Assembly (NCBI GenBank): GCA_017467885.1 | Contig: JAFUKC010000015.1 | Location: 62,001 to 126,000 of the forward strand | Reading direction: 5' to 3' | Source of the DNA: Bacteroidaceae bacterium | Lineage (GTDB): Bacteria > Bacteroidota > Bacteroidia > Bacteroidales > Bacteroidaceae | DNA: 64,000 nt | Part shown: one piece after another, positions 1 to 9,293 of the stretch | Position numbering within the stretch: the stretch's first letter is position 1 | Layout: each line of letters begins with the position of its first letter | Program-made: the position numbers and the translations under genes | The notes under the pieces: generated by a model | Told to the model about the DNA's origin: nothing | Databases searched by the model: none | What the model saw: only the letters and a program-made list of their open reading frames with translations

Positions 1-1
1 T

Positions 2-694
2 GACATGGTCAGGTTGGGAGATTGGATAGAGATACCCGGGACAGCCATAAACGGAACGGTAACCGATATTTCACTGACAATTGTAAAGGTACGCAATTTC
101 GACAACACCATAGCAACCATTCCACCCTATTCGCTTATAAACGAAAGTTTCATTAATTGGCGTGGAATGAGCGAAAGTGGCGGGCGGCGCATTTCACGCG
201 GGTTCACTCTGAAGATAGACAACATACAGCCATGCAGCAGAAGGTTTCTGGAACGCATGAAAAAGTTCGACAACGAACTGTGCAACTACATAATAACAAA
301 GGAGAAGGAGAAAGCAAGCGGCAACATCGGCAACCCCTCGGAGCCGGTAGATGGCAATGTAGAAACAAATGCCGGGCTCTTCAGAGCTTATGCAGAGTTC
401 TATCTGCGGCGACATCCTCACATCCGCAAGGATATGCTTATAATGGTACGCACCATGACACCCACCGACACAGGATTGCCATTGCAGTTCTACTGTTTCA
501 CAAAAACCACAGATTGGCAGGAGTACGAGAGTATACAATCGGGTATAATGGAGCATTTTGCATCGGTTATGCCTGTATTCGAACTTTATCCTTTTCAATC
601 GACCTCCTCGCGCGATACAATAATTAGCGGCTTGTTAGAGGGCAATTTTCCACCTGAACACATCACCGGACTGCCGTTTAGAACCACAAAATAG
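2..694 (+). CDS. Mechanosensitive ion channel, MscS family (3' part only)
   Basis: This is the C-terminal part of a small-conductance mechanosensitive channel of the inner membrane, which opens under hypo-osmotic stress. The frame is open from the left edge, so the membrane helices lie outside the window. What is visible is the MscS beta domain (GDWIEIPGT, then TVTDISLTIVKVRNFDN and the ATIPPYSLINESFINW stretch) followed by a cytoplasmic alpha/beta domain. The ESGGRRI motif just after the beta domain resembles the YbdG/YnaI-like subgroup of larger MscS proteins. The stop at 692-694 is followed by about 140 bases before the next gene. The first ATG at position 5 is internal, not a start. Confidence 0.85.
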   Translation, partial: DMVRLGDWIEIPGTAINGTVTDISLTIVKVRNFDNTIATIPPYSLINESFINWRGMSESGGRRISRGFTLKIDNIQPCSRRFLERMKKFDNELCNYIITKEKEKASGNIGNPSEPVDGNVETNAGLFRAYAEFYLRRHPHIRKDMLIMVRTMTPTDTGLPLQFYCFTKTTDWQEYESIQSGIMEHFASVMPVFELYPFQSTSSRDTIISGLLEGNFPPEHITGLPFRTTK

Positions 695-780
695 AAATAA
701 GCAACATAGTTTTGTTCAATTTTTGCACAAACAGATATAAAATGAGTAGGATAAAGCTCTCTTTTTAGTCTTTTTTACAC

Positions 781-788
781 TATCTTTG
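781..788 (+). promoter_or_regulatory. Bacteroides-type -7 promoter element for the SDR gene
   Basis: TATCTTTG matches the Bacteroidetes sigma-ABfr -7 consensus TAnnTTTG and lies 50 bases upstream of the SDR start codon. No clear TTTG -33 box is seen at the expected 19-21 base spacing, so this rests on the -7 match and position only. Confidence 0.45.
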
Positions 789-837
789 CAGTGCAAAAAG
801 GCATATTAGACATATTACACAATAAATACAACAGATT

Positions 838-1647
838 ATGACAAAAATTAAAAATAGCTGCGTGCTTATTACAGGCGGTGCATCGGGTATCGGCCGCATC
901 ATGGGCCGCATAGCGCTCGAAAAAGGAGCAAGATGCTTGGTTATATGGGATATAAACGAAGTAAACATCAATGCTACCATTGACGAATTCAAGACATTTG
1001 GTAAAGTAAAAGGATACAAAGTAGATGTATCGGACTATACTGCCGTCAGTGAGGCATACGCACTGACAAAGAATGAGTGCGGAAATATAGATATTCTAAT
1101 AAACAACGCAGGAATTGTTACAAGCAACAAAACCTTCGACAGGCTTAAGACATCAGAGATTGAGCGTACAATGAATATCAATGCCACAGCTCCTATGTTG
1201 GTTGCATCGCAAATGTTGCCCGAGATGATTGAACGCAATCATGGACATATCTGCAACATAGCATCGGCCGGCGGCATGTTGTCAAATCCCAAAATGTCGG
1301 TATATGCAGCAAGCAAGTGGGCTGTGATTGGCTGGAGCGATTCGGTGAGAATAGAGCTGAAGCAGGCAAAGAGTAAAGTGCGGTTCACGACAATTGCCCC
1401 CTACTTCATCAACACCGGAATGTTCGACGGAGTGCAATCGCGCATCTTTCCAATATTGAAGCCCGAACCCACTGCAAAAAAGATTATAAAGGCTATTGAG
1501 AAGAATCGTAATTTCAAAGGAATACCTTTCGGCTACCATTTCATACGTTTTTGCCAAGCGATATTGCCAACCTCGATTTTTGATTTTATCTTTGGCGAAG
1601 TGGTAGGAATATTCCATGCAATGGATAATTTTACAGGAAGAAAATAA
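838..1647 (+). CDS. Short-chain dehydrogenase/reductase (SDR)
   Basis: This 269-residue protein is a classical SDR oxidoreductase that uses NAD(P)H to interconvert an alcohol and a ketone or aldehyde; its substrate cannot be read from sequence. The Rossmann glycine motif ITGGASGIG is at about residues 10-18, NNAG is near residue 89, and the catalytic pair is Tyr156 and Lys160 in YAASK. The extra C-terminal segment after about residue 200 is hydrophobic and may hold a lipid-like substrate or membrane. It is followed after 9 bases by an aldehyde dehydrogenase gene, so the two enzymes are probably co-transcribed and may act in sequence on one alcohol/aldehyde pair (inference). Confidence 0.88.
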   Translation: MTKIKNSCVLITGGASGIGRIMGRIALEKGARCLVIWDINEVNINATIDEFKTFGKVKGYKVDVSDYTAVSEAYALTKNECGNIDILINNAGIVTSNKTFDRLKTSEIERTMNINATAPMLVASQMLPEMIERNHGHICNIASAGGMLSNPKMSVYAASKWAVIGWSDSVRIELKQAKSKVRFTTIAPYFINTGMFDGVQSRIFPILKPEPTAKKIIKAIEKNRNFKGIPFGYHFIRFCQAILPTSIFDFIFGEVVGIFHAMDNFTGRK

Positions 1648-1656
1648 CATAAAAAG

Positions 1657-3030
1657 ATGAATACACCCACCGAGAAGATTAAGAGTGTCATAAATGCGCA
1701 ACGCCGTTATTTTGCAACAGGAGCAACACTTGACTATAAATTCCGTCGCGAACAGCTTAAGCGCCTGCAAAATGCACTGTGCAAATATGAAACACAGTTG
1801 TGCGATGCTTTGTGGACCGACCTGCACAAATCGCAGCAAGAGGCCATCCTTACCGAGTTGAGCATAGTTGGAGGAGAAATAAAGAACCACCTTTGCAACC
1901 TCAAGGAGTGGATGAAGCCAAGCAAGCACAACACACCGCTCAAGATGATGCCATCGCGCAGTTGTGTAATAACGGAACCACTTGGTAACTCACTGATAAT
2001 ATCGCCATGGAATTATCCTGTACAGCTGTTGCTTAATCCACTTGTGGGAGCAATCTCGGCAGGATGCACAGCAATTTTGAAACCCTCGCCATACGTACCT
2101 TCTGTTTCGGCTGTAATCGAAAAAATGATTGGCGAATATTTCGACGAGCAATATGTAGCTGTAGTAACAGGTAATCGCGATGTGAACAAAGAACTTTTGA
2201 ACGAGCGTTTCGATATAATCTTCTTCACCGGCAGCCCGGCACTCGGCCGTAAAGTGATGGAGGCAGCCGCAAAGCATCTTACGCCCGTAGTGCTTGAACT
2301 TGGTGGCAAGAGCCCATGCATCATCGACAAAGAGGCAGATATTGATATTGCTGCACGACGTATAGCATGGGGAAAAACACTTAATGCCGGACAGACCTGC
2401 ATTGCTCCCGATTATCTGCTTATACATTCGTCAAAAAAAGATGCATTTGTTGCCGCCTTCGGAAAAGAGATAGAGCGACTTCATGGCAAAGATACAGTTA
2501 AAAGCAAACATTTTGTACGTATGGTGAACGACGCTGCATTCAAACGTGTATCGTCGTATCTGAACGACGGCAATATTGTTTACGGTGGCCGCACCATTGC
2601 GGCCGAACGTTTCATTGAACCCACATTATTGGACAATGTGTTACCCGACAAGCCGGTGATGCAAGAGGAGATTTTCGGCCCGATATTGCCAATGATGACA
2701 TTCGAGAACGAGGAAGAATTCATCTCCTTTGTAAAAGAACGAGAAAAGCCCTTGGCATTGTATTACTTCGGCAACAGCAAACGCGGACATAAATTAGTGG
2801 AGCGAATTCCCTCGGGAGGAGCATGCATAAACGACACAATAATGCACATCGCAAATGAGAATATCCCATTTGGAGGTGTTGGAAACTCGGGAATGGGGCA
2901 ATATCATGGATACGACAGCTACCTGTCGTTCTCACACCGTAAATCGGTTGTCACAACACCCACCCGGCTCGACCTCCCCTTTCGATATATGCCATACAAG
3001 ATGTTTGCCTTGGTAAAAAAGATATTATAA
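1657..3030 (+). CDS. Aldehyde dehydrogenase, class 3-like
   Basis: This 457-residue NAD(P)-dependent aldehyde dehydrogenase oxidises an aldehyde to the acid. Visible hallmarks are the SPWNYPVQ motif, the FTGSPALGRKVMEAA cofactor-binding stretch, the general base Glu in LELGGKSP (around residue 214), the catalytic Cys248 in GQTCIAPDY, and the EEIFGPILP motif. The length and the C-terminal hydrophobic tail (PYKMFALVKKIL) fit the class 3/fatty aldehyde dehydrogenase-like group, which often attaches to membranes. It is transcribed with the upstream SDR gene (9-base gap). The true substrate is unknown; a fatty or aromatic aldehyde is plausible. Confidence 0.88.
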   Translation: MNTPTEKIKSVINAQRRYFATGATLDYKFRREQLKRLQNALCKYETQLCDALWTDLHKSQQEAILTELSIVGGEIKNHLCNLKEWMKPSKHNTPLKMMPSRSCVITEPLGNSLIISPWNYPVQLLLNPLVGAISAGCTAILKPSPYVPSVSAVIEKMIGEYFDEQYVAVVTGNRDVNKELLNERFDIIFFTGSPALGRKVMEAAAKHLTPVVLELGGKSPCIIDKEADIDIAARRIAWGKTLNAGQTCIAPDYLLIHSSKKDAFVAAFGKEIERLHGKDTVKSKHFVRMVNDAAFKRVSSYLNDGNIVYGGRTIAAERFIEPTLLDNVLPDKPVMQEEIFGPILPMMTFENEEEFISFVKEREKPLALYYFGNSKRGHKLVERIPSGGACINDTIMHIANENIPFGGVGNSGMGQYHGYDSYLSFSHRKSVVTTPTRLDLPFRYMPYKMFALVKKIL

Positions 3031-3058
3031 CAACGCAAAAGAGCATCCCTGTATAAAT

Positions 3059-3100
3059 ATAATCGTTCACACTGATGCATGCATCAGTGTGAACGATTAT
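3059..3100. terminator. 42-bp perfect palindrome, bidirectional terminator candidate
   Basis: The arm AATCGTTCACACTGATGC (3061-3078) is followed by AT and then its exact reverse complement (3081-3098); pairing extends one AT step on each side. It stands 28 bases after the aldehyde dehydrogenase stop and downstream of the converging lipoprotein gene. There is no strong T-run after the stem on either strand, so termination is inferred from symmetry and position. Confidence 0.55.
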
Positions 3101-3237
3101 TATAAGGCTGTAATAAATGAGATTCTCAAGTTTGGTTACTGCCACAAATTTTCCCACTGTTCCCGACGTTCCTGCGCAGCATACGGTTTAACTTCGTCAC
3201 CAACAGCTATTCTGTCTTAACCTTGCTAAGGTAATAT

Positions 3238-4350
3238 TTATTTATAAGTTTTAAGATTCAGAAGTTGCACTTTTTCGTTCACAGCCTGCAGACTCGGCGT
3301 ACGCATTAAAATTGTACCATTTGAATCGAGAAGGATATAGTAAGGAAGAAGATCTACACCATATAATATAACGGCCGCACTGTTCCACCCTTTAAGGTCG
3401 GCCAATTGAATACCGGAAAGTTCATTATGCAAAACGGTATCACTCCATTTTTGATGCGAGCTGTCGATAGATACACTTACAAGAGAAAGCCTATTGTCAT
3501 ATTCTGCAGCAAGAGCGGAAAGCTGTTTCTGGTCGCCAAGGCTCGATGCCACACTCGACGACCAAAAGGAGAGAAGCAGCGGAGTTCCCTTTCCTGCATA
3601 TTGCGAGAGAGATACCGCCTTGCCCTCGATATTTAAAAGCTCAACATCTATAAAACGGTTACCCACTGCACTATACATCATATTACGGTATATTGCAGCC
3701 ACTGCCGACACAGAAGGGTCACACTGCACTTCTGCCGGCATACGTGAGATAATGTCGAGGCCGGCCTCGGGCAGCAAAGCACTGTAATTATTCACAAGAA
3801 TATACACCGAGACAGGATTGGAGATATTCTTCTCTATAAACTCTTTTACATATCTGTTGTACAACAACGAAGTTGTGTGTATCGCCTTGTCGGCCTCGCG
3901 CTGTGCAGCCGGCGAAATATCGGGACGTCTCTTTTTCTCGATATATATATTACGCAATTCATCGATAATATCCACCGAGTCGCGGAACTGCTGCAGACGT
4001 TCATTCAAATTGCTGCCTGTTACGATTGTCTGTTTGCGTGCGACAGTAACATTTATCTCGCCCTCTTCTACAAAGAGATCGATATTACGGGCTATATTGC
4101 CATCGGCAGCAAAGGAGAGTATGGAACAAAACTGCGGTTCGCTGCGGAAACCTTCAAACTCGAAAGCACCATGCTCCACCGGTGATTTCGACAATACTGT
4201 AGGCTTCTGCCCTTGCATGGTAACAAGATAGAGTGTGTCGCCAAGTTCCACTCCCTCTTCAATCTTTCCTGTAATGGTGTAGTTGCTTTTCGATGTATCG
4301 CACGAAGCAAGCAGAAAAGATACAACAAGCAACAATATCATCTGTTTCAT
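3238..4350 (-). CDS. Lipoprotein with thioredoxin-like fold lacking the CXXC motif (DUF4369/AhpC-TSA type)
   Basis: This 370-residue protein begins with a signal peptide and lipobox (LLASC, Cys16), so it is predicted to be lipid-anchored outside the inner membrane. The N-terminal third resembles DUF4369, the domain that precedes thioredoxin domains in many Bacteroidetes lipoproteins; the C-terminal third (from about residue 230) follows the TlpA/ResA pattern: a beta strand ending LLLSFW, a helix, SLVSVSID and LPYYILLDSNG. Where TlpA-like proteins have WCxxC this one reads WSSSVASS, so both redox cysteines are missing and oxidoreductase activity is unlikely. It starts 12 bases after the atpG stop, making it the apparent last gene of the ATP synthase operon. 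Its role is unknown. Confidence 0.75.
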   Translation of the reverse strand: MKQMILLLVVSFLLASCDTSKSNYTITGKIEEGVELGDTLYLVTMQGQKPTVLSKSPVEHGAFEFEGFRSEPQFCSILSFAADGNIARNIDLFVEEGEINVTVARKQTIVTGSNLNERLQQFRDSVDIIDELRNIYIEKKRRPDISPAAQREADKAIHTTSLLYNRYVKEFIEKNISNPVSVYILVNNYSALLPEAGLDIISRMPAEVQCDPSVSAVAAIYRNMMYSAVGNRFIDVELLNIEGKAVSLSQYAGKGTPLLLSFWSSSVASSLGDQKQLSALAAEYDNRLSLVSVSIDSSHQKWSDTVLHNELSGIQLADLKGWNSAAVILYGVDLLPYYILLDSNGTILMRTPSLQAVNEKVQLLNLKTYK

Positions 4351-4362
4351 TCGGTTTATGTG

Positions 4363-5226
4363 TTATTGGTTGATACTACCCGATGCAATATCGAGCAATT
4401 CGTTGGTAATGGCCTGTTGGCGGCCTTTATTATATTCGCGTGTAAGTTCTGTTATAAGGTCATCGGCGTTGTCAGTTGCAATTTGCATGGCCATCATGCG
4501 GGCACCATGCTCCGAAGCTGCCGCATCGAGCAGTGCCGTAAACAGACGCAGAACTATTACCTTTGGCAACAGATGACCGATAAGTTGCTGCACACCCGGC
4601 TCTACAATATAATCGTGCGCCACACCGCTGTTGCCTGTACATACGTTGGTAATGTCGATAGGGAGATATGTTTCGCACACAGGTTCGTGCTTGGCAGCAG
4701 AATGGAAACGTGTATATACAATCTCTACTTTATCGAGTTCGCCGGTTGCAAAGTGCTCCATCAGGTTGTATGCAACCTTCGATACTTCATCGTACTGCAG
4801 ATTGCCGGCCTGCGACATAAGCGCTTCATTGCATTCATACCCCGCCTTGGCAAGCGACTCGTATATTTTCTTGCCCACAGTGAAGACCTCCGCTTCAACC
4901 CCTTGCGCCCGATAATCCTCGAGAAGAGCTTTTGCCTTGCGTATTATGGTGGCATTATAGCTTCCGCACAGTGTTGAATTGGAAGAGATGGCAATGATAG
5001 CAACACGCCCCACTTTGCGTACCGATGAATATGGTGTGGAGATATCCTGCATCTCGGAAAGAAAATTCACAAGCATATCGTTCAGTTTCTGACGATAGGG
5101 ATGCATACTCTCAATTGCGTTCTGTGCCCTGCGTAATTTAGCAGCAGATATCAACTTCATAGCCGAAGTAATCTTCTGCGTATTTTTAACCGATGCAATG
5201 CGTTGCTTTATCTCTTTCAGGCTCAT
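4363..5226 (-). CDS. atpG: ATP synthase F1 subunit gamma
   Basis: The gamma subunit forms the central shaft of F1Fo ATP synthase and couples rotation of the c ring to catalysis in the alpha/beta hexamer. The 287-residue product has the conserved N-terminal helix (SLKEIKQRIASVKNTQKIT, SAMKLISAAKLRRAQ) and the matching C-terminal helix with the NKGRQQAITNELLDI motif, the pair that makes the coiled-coil shaft. It follows atpA after 8 bases on the same strand. Length and both signature ends are normal for the family. Confidence 0.97.
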   Translation of the reverse strand: MSLKEIKQRIASVKNTQKITSAMKLISAAKLRRAQNAIESMHPYRQKLNDMLVNFLSEMQDISTPYSSVRKVGRVAIIAISSNSTLCGSYNATIIRKAKALLEDYRAQGVEAEVFTVGKKIYESLAKAGYECNEALMSQAGNLQYDEVSKVAYNLMEHFATGELDKVEIVYTRFHSAAKHEPVCETYLPIDITNVCTGNSGVAHDYIVEPGVQQLIGHLLPKVIVLRLFTALLDAAASEHGARMMAMQIATDNADDLITELTREYNKGRQQAITNELLDIASGSINQ

Positions 5227-5234
5227 ACGGGCTG

Positions 5235-6815
5235 TTATTTAAGACTGTTTGTTATTTCATGCGCACGTTCGGTAATTATCTTCTCTACTTCGTCGTTTAT
5301 TACACCCGAGGAGAGAACATCGAGTACATCGGCCTGATGACGGCTGCGCAGTACATCAAGAAACATTGTTTCGAATTCGGCAACCTTTTCAAGAGGCAGT
5401 TCGCGCAATAGATTGTGTGTTCCGCAATAGAGTACTGCAATCTGTTCCCCAACAGGGACAGGAGAATACTGCGGTTGTACAAGCAACATATTGTTTCGAC
5501 GGCCGCGTTCAATAACCATCATAGTCATTGGATCCATGTCACTGCCGAATTTTGCAAATGCTTCGAGCTCACGATACTGTGCCTGGTCGATTTTAAGGGT
5601 ACCGGCAACTTTTTTCATCGATTTTATCTGCGCATTGCCGCCTACACGCGACACCGAGATACCAACATTTACGGCCGGTCGGAACCCCTGGTTGAAGAGG
5701 TCGCTCTCAAGATATATCTGTCCGTCTGTAATAGATATTACGTTGGTTGGGATATATGCCGACACATCACCGGCCTGTGTCTCTATGATAGGCAATGCCG
5801 TCAGCGAACCGCCGCCACGTACCCGACCTTTGAGACTCGATGGCAAATCGTTCATTTTCTCGGCAACCTCTTGCTGGTTGATAATCTTTGCAGCACGTTC
5901 CAACAGGCGAGAATGCAGATAAAACACATCGCCGGGATAAGCCTCACGGCCCGAAGGACGGCGTAAGATAAGTGATACCTCGCGATAGGCAACAGCCTGC
6001 TTCGAGAGATCGTCGTAAACAACAAGAGCGTGCCTGCCTGTGTCGCGGAAATACTCTCCTATGGCAGCACCCGCCATAGGAGCATAATACTGCATAGCTG
6101 CCGTATCGGCAGCGGTGGCTGCCACCACAATGGTGTAGTCCATTGCCCCGTAATTGCGCAGGGTGTTTACTATTGATGCAACAGTGGAGCCTTTCTGCCC
6201 TATTGCCACATATATACAATATACGGGCTTGCCGGCATCGTAATTGGCGCGTTGGTTGATAATAGTGTCTATGGCAATTGCTGTCTTTCCCGTCTGTCGA
6301 TCGCCAATGATAAGCTCGCGCTGTCCCCTACCTATGGGAATCATTGAATCTATCGATTTAAGACCTGTCTGCAACGGCTCGGTAACGGGCTGACGAAAAA
6401 TAACTCCGGGCGCTTTACGATCGAGCGGCATCTCGAACAACTCGCCCCCGATAGCCCCGTTTCCGTCTATTGGCTCGCCAAGCGGAGTTATGACACGACC
6501 AACCATCTCCTCACATACGTTAATCGAAGCAATACGACCTGTACGTTTTACCGTCATACCCTCTTTTATCTTATCTGTCGGGCCCAACAGAATTGCACCA
6601 ACATTATCTTCTTCAAGGTTCATCACAATGGCCTTTATACCGTTGTCGAATTCCAGGAGTTCTTCGGCTTCGGCATTCTGCAAACCATATATTCTTACTA
6701 CACCATCGCTTACCTGAAGCACTGTACCAATCTCCTCGAAATTGGCATTGGCATTTATCCCTTCGAGCTGGTCGAGCAATACACGTGAAACTTCACTCGG
6801 TTTAATACTAACCAT
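5235..6815 (-). CDS. atpA: ATP synthase F1 subunit alpha
   Basis: This 526-residue regulatory nucleotide-binding subunit alternates with beta in the F1 hexamer. It has the beta-barrel N-terminal domain ([20 protein letters not shown]), the P-loop GDRQTGKTA near residue 170, and the [10 protein letters not shown] signature with the alpha-type arginine region (about residue 380). Its ATG overlaps the last base of the atpH stop codon (TAATG at 6813-6817), indicating translational coupling within the atp operon. Confidence 0.98.
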   Translation of the reverse strand: MVSIKPSEVSRVLLDQLEGINANANFEEIGTVLQVSDGVVRIYGLQNAEAEELLEFDNGIKAIVMNLEEDNVGAILLGPTDKIKEGMTVKRTGRIASINVCEEMVGRVITPLGEPIDGNGAIGGELFEMPLDRKAPGVIFRQPVTEPLQTGLKSIDSMIPIGRGQRELIIGDRQTGKTAIAIDTIINQRANYDAGKPVYCIYVAIGQKGSTVASIVNTLRNYGAMDYTIVVAATAADTAAMQYYAPMAGAAIGEYFRDTGRHALVVYDDLSKQAVAYREVSLILRRPSGREAYPGDVFYLHSRLLERAAKIINQQEVAEKMNDLPSSLKGRVRGGGSLTALPIIETQAGDVSAYIPTNVISITDGQIYLESDLFNQGFRPAVNVGISVSRVGGNAQIKSMKKVAGTLKIDQAQYRELEAFAKFGSDMDPMTMMVIERGRRNNMLLVQPQYSPVPVGEQIAVLYCGTHNLLRELPLEKVAEFETMFLDVLRSRHQADVLDVLSSGVINDEVEKIITERAHEITNSLK

Positions 6816-7363
6816 TATATCAATCTTCTATTTCGTTTTATCATCTGTTTTTCTATCTTTTGCAATTTACCTTTGATGCTTGCATCGTATCGGACCGAAT
6901 CGGCATCATAGATAAAACCGCCTATAATTGTGGAATCGGCAACATTCTCCAATTCAACGGTTGCATTACGGGCGCGTGCAATACTTTTCGCTATTTTGTC
7001 GCGCATTGCATCGTTGAGAGGAACTGCAGTTGTAATTCTTGCTGCCACTATATTCTTTTGCTTTCGATACAGGGCGATATATCCATGAGCTATGTAATCG
7101 AGTAATTCCTCGCGTCCATGCCTTATGATCAGTGAAGCAAAATTGCGAAATTCCCGACAAGCATTGGCTGCACTGCATATTAAATCGAGTTTCTCGCTGA
7201 ACGAAAGAAGCGGATTCTGCAATGTAAGAATAAGCGTGCGCACCTGTTCCACCGTAGCCGACAACTGCAACATATTGGCATATATTGCATCCTCTGCTTT
7301 ATGCTTGGCAGCGTAGGCAAACAGAGCACGTGCATATCTCATTGATACTATTCCTGAATTCAT
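6815..7363 (-). CDS. atpH: ATP synthase F1 subunit delta
   Basis: The delta (OSCP) subunit joins the top of the F1 head to the b-subunit stator. The start is taken at 7363 ([15 protein letters not shown]), giving 182 residues, because an upstream ATG at 7411 would overlap atpF by 32 bases and add a non-family tail; an ATG at 7342 (MRYARALF) is also possible. The N-terminal [14 protein letters not shown] and the C-terminal strand with [18 protein letters not shown] are the family ends. It is translationally coupled to atpA. Confidence 0.93.
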   Translation of the reverse strand: MNSGIVSMRYARALFAYAAKHKAEDAIYANMLQLSATVEQVRTLILTLQNPLLSFSEKLDLICSAANACREFRNFASLIIRHGREELLDYIAHGYIALYRKQKNIVAARITTAVPLNDAMRDKIAKSIARARNATVELENVADSTIIGGFIYDADSVRYDASIKGKLQKIEKQMIKRNRRLI

Positions 7364-7379
7364 CTGCTTAATTGAATTT

Positions 7380-7880
7380 CTATGCTTTTTCGTCGAAAGC
7401 CTCTTCAACAAGTTTTTCTATCACCGAATTTTGCATCTCAACATCAGCCAATTCCTTGCTTAACACCTTTTCGGCTATTGCAATGGATAGCTCGGCTACC
7501 TGCCTACGAATATCACGAAGAGCCTCTTCCTTCTCCATCTGTATTACACGACGTGTTTCGGCAAGCATCTTTTCTCCCTCTTTTCCGGCCTTCTCACGAG
7601 CCTCTTTCAACAGTTGTTCACGCGCGACGGCAGCCTCTCGCAAGATTGCAGCCTGCTCTTCATGGGCAGCTTTCAATAAAGCGGCACTCTCTTTCTCAAT
7701 ATCGGCCAACTTTTTATTGGCTTCGCGTGCATGCTGAAGAGATTCATCGATATAACGTTTGCGTTCGTCAATCATCGAAGTGATGGCAGGAAACCCGAAT
7801 TTGGTAAGAATTATCAATACCACCACAAACGACAGCAACGTCCAGAACAACAAACCGGCGTCGGGTAACAATAGCGACAT
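7380..7880 (-). CDS. atpF: ATP synthase Fo subunit b
   Basis: Subunit b is the peripheral stalk: one N-terminal membrane helix (about residues 8-28, LLFWTLLSFVVVLIILTKFG) followed by a long charged helix rich in Glu, Lys, Arg and Ala that reaches the delta subunit. The 166-residue length is normal. It sits between atpE (18 bases upstream) and atpH (16 bases downstream from the chosen atpH start), the standard place in bacterial atp operons. Only a single b gene is present, so b probably forms a homodimer. Confidence 0.96.
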   Translation of the reverse strand: MSLLLPDAGLLFWTLLSFVVVLIILTKFGFPAITSMIDERKRYIDESLQHAREANKKLADIEKESAALLKAAHEEQAAILREAAVAREQLLKEAREKAGKEGEKMLAETRRVIQMEKEEALRDIRRQVAELSIAIAEKVLSKELADVEMQNSVIEKLVEEAFDEKA

Positions 7881-7898
7881 AAATTTACAATGAATAGT

Positions 7899-8153
7899 TT
7901 ATACAAAAAGTACAAGAAAGCACACCACAATGGCGAACATTGCAACACCCTCGATGAGAGCCGCGGCAAGAATCATGCTCGAACGTACAGGACCGGCTGC
8001 CTCGGGCTGACGTGCAATGGCTTCCAATGCCGCTGCACCGATGCGCGATATACCCAATGATGCACCCACAACCGCAATACTTGCTGCTATTGTTGCAACT
8101 GCTTTAGAGATTGCTGCACCTGCTGCAGCCTGTAGAAAAATTGTCAAAAACAT
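7899..8153 (-). CDS. atpE: ATP synthase Fo subunit c
   Basis: This 84-residue hairpin of two membrane helices forms the rotor ring. The polar loop is ARQPEA (residues 47-52) and the ion-binding carboxylate is Glu68 in ALIEGVAMFA. The residue after Glu68 is Gly rather than the Ser/Thr pair seen in sodium-binding c subunits, which favours proton coupling (inference). An Ala-rich N-terminus precedes helix 1. It lies 41 bases after atpB. Confidence 0.96.
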   Translation of the reverse strand: MFLTIFLQAAAGAAISKAVATIAASIAVVGASLGISRIGAAALEAIARQPEAAGPVRSSMILAAALIEGVAMFAIVVCFLVLFV

Positions 8154-8194
8154 AAGTTAAATATTTAAATTAATACAATAATCAAATTCTATAT

Positions 8195-9274
8195 CTATTT
8201 ATCATCGTGGGTGTTATCGGCATGATGCTCGGGTTGCGACAACCCAATGAACACAGCCGACAACATAGTGAATACAAACGCTTGTATGAATGCCACCAAC
8301 AATTCGAGCACATTCATGAAAATGGTAAACATTACCGAAACGGCAGTCATCGCCGTACCTATAGCCCTGCTCACAGACATTGTAATGAATATTATACATA
8401 CGAATGCCAGCAATGCGGTATGCCCTGCGAGGATATTCGCAAAAAGCCTGATAGTTAAAGCAAAGGGTTTTACGAATATTCCGAATATCTCGATAAAGGG
8501 CATCAAAGGTATTGGAACCTTTAACCACGTTGGAACGTCGGGCCAGAAGATTTCGCGCCAATACTCTTTGTTTCCGAAAAAGTTCACTGCAACAAATGTA
8601 CAAAGCGCAAGAGCCAATGTAACAGCTATGTTACCTGTAACGTTTGCACCACCCGGAAATATAGGAATAAGCCCCATAAGATTACTTAAGAAGATAAAAA
8701 AGAAGGCTGTTAAAAGATAGGGAACATATCGGTGGTAACGTTTCCCCACAGCCGGCTTGATAACCTCATCAACAATCATTGTAATGAGCATCTCCATCAC
8801 CCCCACAAAGCCACGTGGAGCAGACAGACTGTTCTTGTTTCGCTTGTACCAACGTGCCGTAAACAACACTATCACAAGCAATAATGCCGAGTTGAAGAAT
8901 ACTGCCAGAACATTTTTTGTAATGGATAAATCTATAAACGGCCTTACCTCGTTGCCATCTTTGTCGTACTCCACCACTTTCCCTTCGTTTACTCCGCTTT
9001 CGGCAATATGAAAGCCATTATACTCTTTTGAATGATGAAACACCGAGGAAGAGAAAATATTCCACCCGCTGTTACGTGAATATAACAGAATGGGAAGACT
9101 CACCGAGATGTGTTTATCGCCCAAAGTGGTTACATGCCACTCGTAAGCATCCTTTACGTGGCCGAAAATCACACCCTTTACATCTACATCGGACGATTTG
9201 CCGGCATCCGCCGCACTTACGGGCAAGGCAGCAAAAAGCAAAAGAAGAACAAATATCCAACGTACTTTATCCAT
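8195..9274 (-). CDS. atpB: ATP synthase Fo subunit a (with signal peptide and periplasmic extension)
   Basis: Subunit a supplies the two half-channels for protons; the essential Arg lies in PFALTIRLFANILAGH near the C-terminus. The start chosen at 9274 (MDKVRWIFVLLLLFAALP) gives 359 residues and a clear signal peptide ending near SAAD; the ATG-less extension up to 9325 overlaps the preceding gene and is not family-like. About 95 residues of probably exported sequence precede the first core helix, so the protein is longer than the roughly 270 residues of the E. coli subunit. Such extended a subunits are usual in Bacteroidetes. Confidence 0.94.
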   Translation of the reverse strand: MDKVRWIFVLLLLFAALPVSAADAGKSSDVDVKGVIFGHVKDAYEWHVTTLGDKHISVSLPILLYSRNSGWNIFSSSVFHHSKEYNGFHIAESGVNEGKVVEYDKDGNEVRPFIDLSITKNVLAVFFNSALLLVIVLFTARWYKRNKNSLSAPRGFVGVMEMLITMIVDEVIKPAVGKRYHRYVPYLLTAFFFIFLSNLMGLIPIFPGGANVTGNIAVTLALALCTFVAVNFFGNKEYWREIFWPDVPTWLKVPIPLMPFIEIFGIFVKPFALTIRLFANILAGHTALLAFVCIIFITMSVSRAIGTAMTAVSVMFTIFMNVLELLVAFIQAFVFTMLSAVFIGLSQPEHHADNTHDDK

Positions 9275-9293
9275 ATTAACGACTATATTATAA

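Noticed and set aside
3136..3212. Short minus-strand frame ending in a plausible peptide (GDEVKPYAAQERREQWENLW)
   Set aside because: Only about 25 codons between stops, no start codon; it could be a tiny relic of a gene end but is too short to support.
4213..4977. 254-residue plus-strand frame opposite the lipoprotein and atpG
   Set aside because: Antisense to two clear genes with no recognisable domain.
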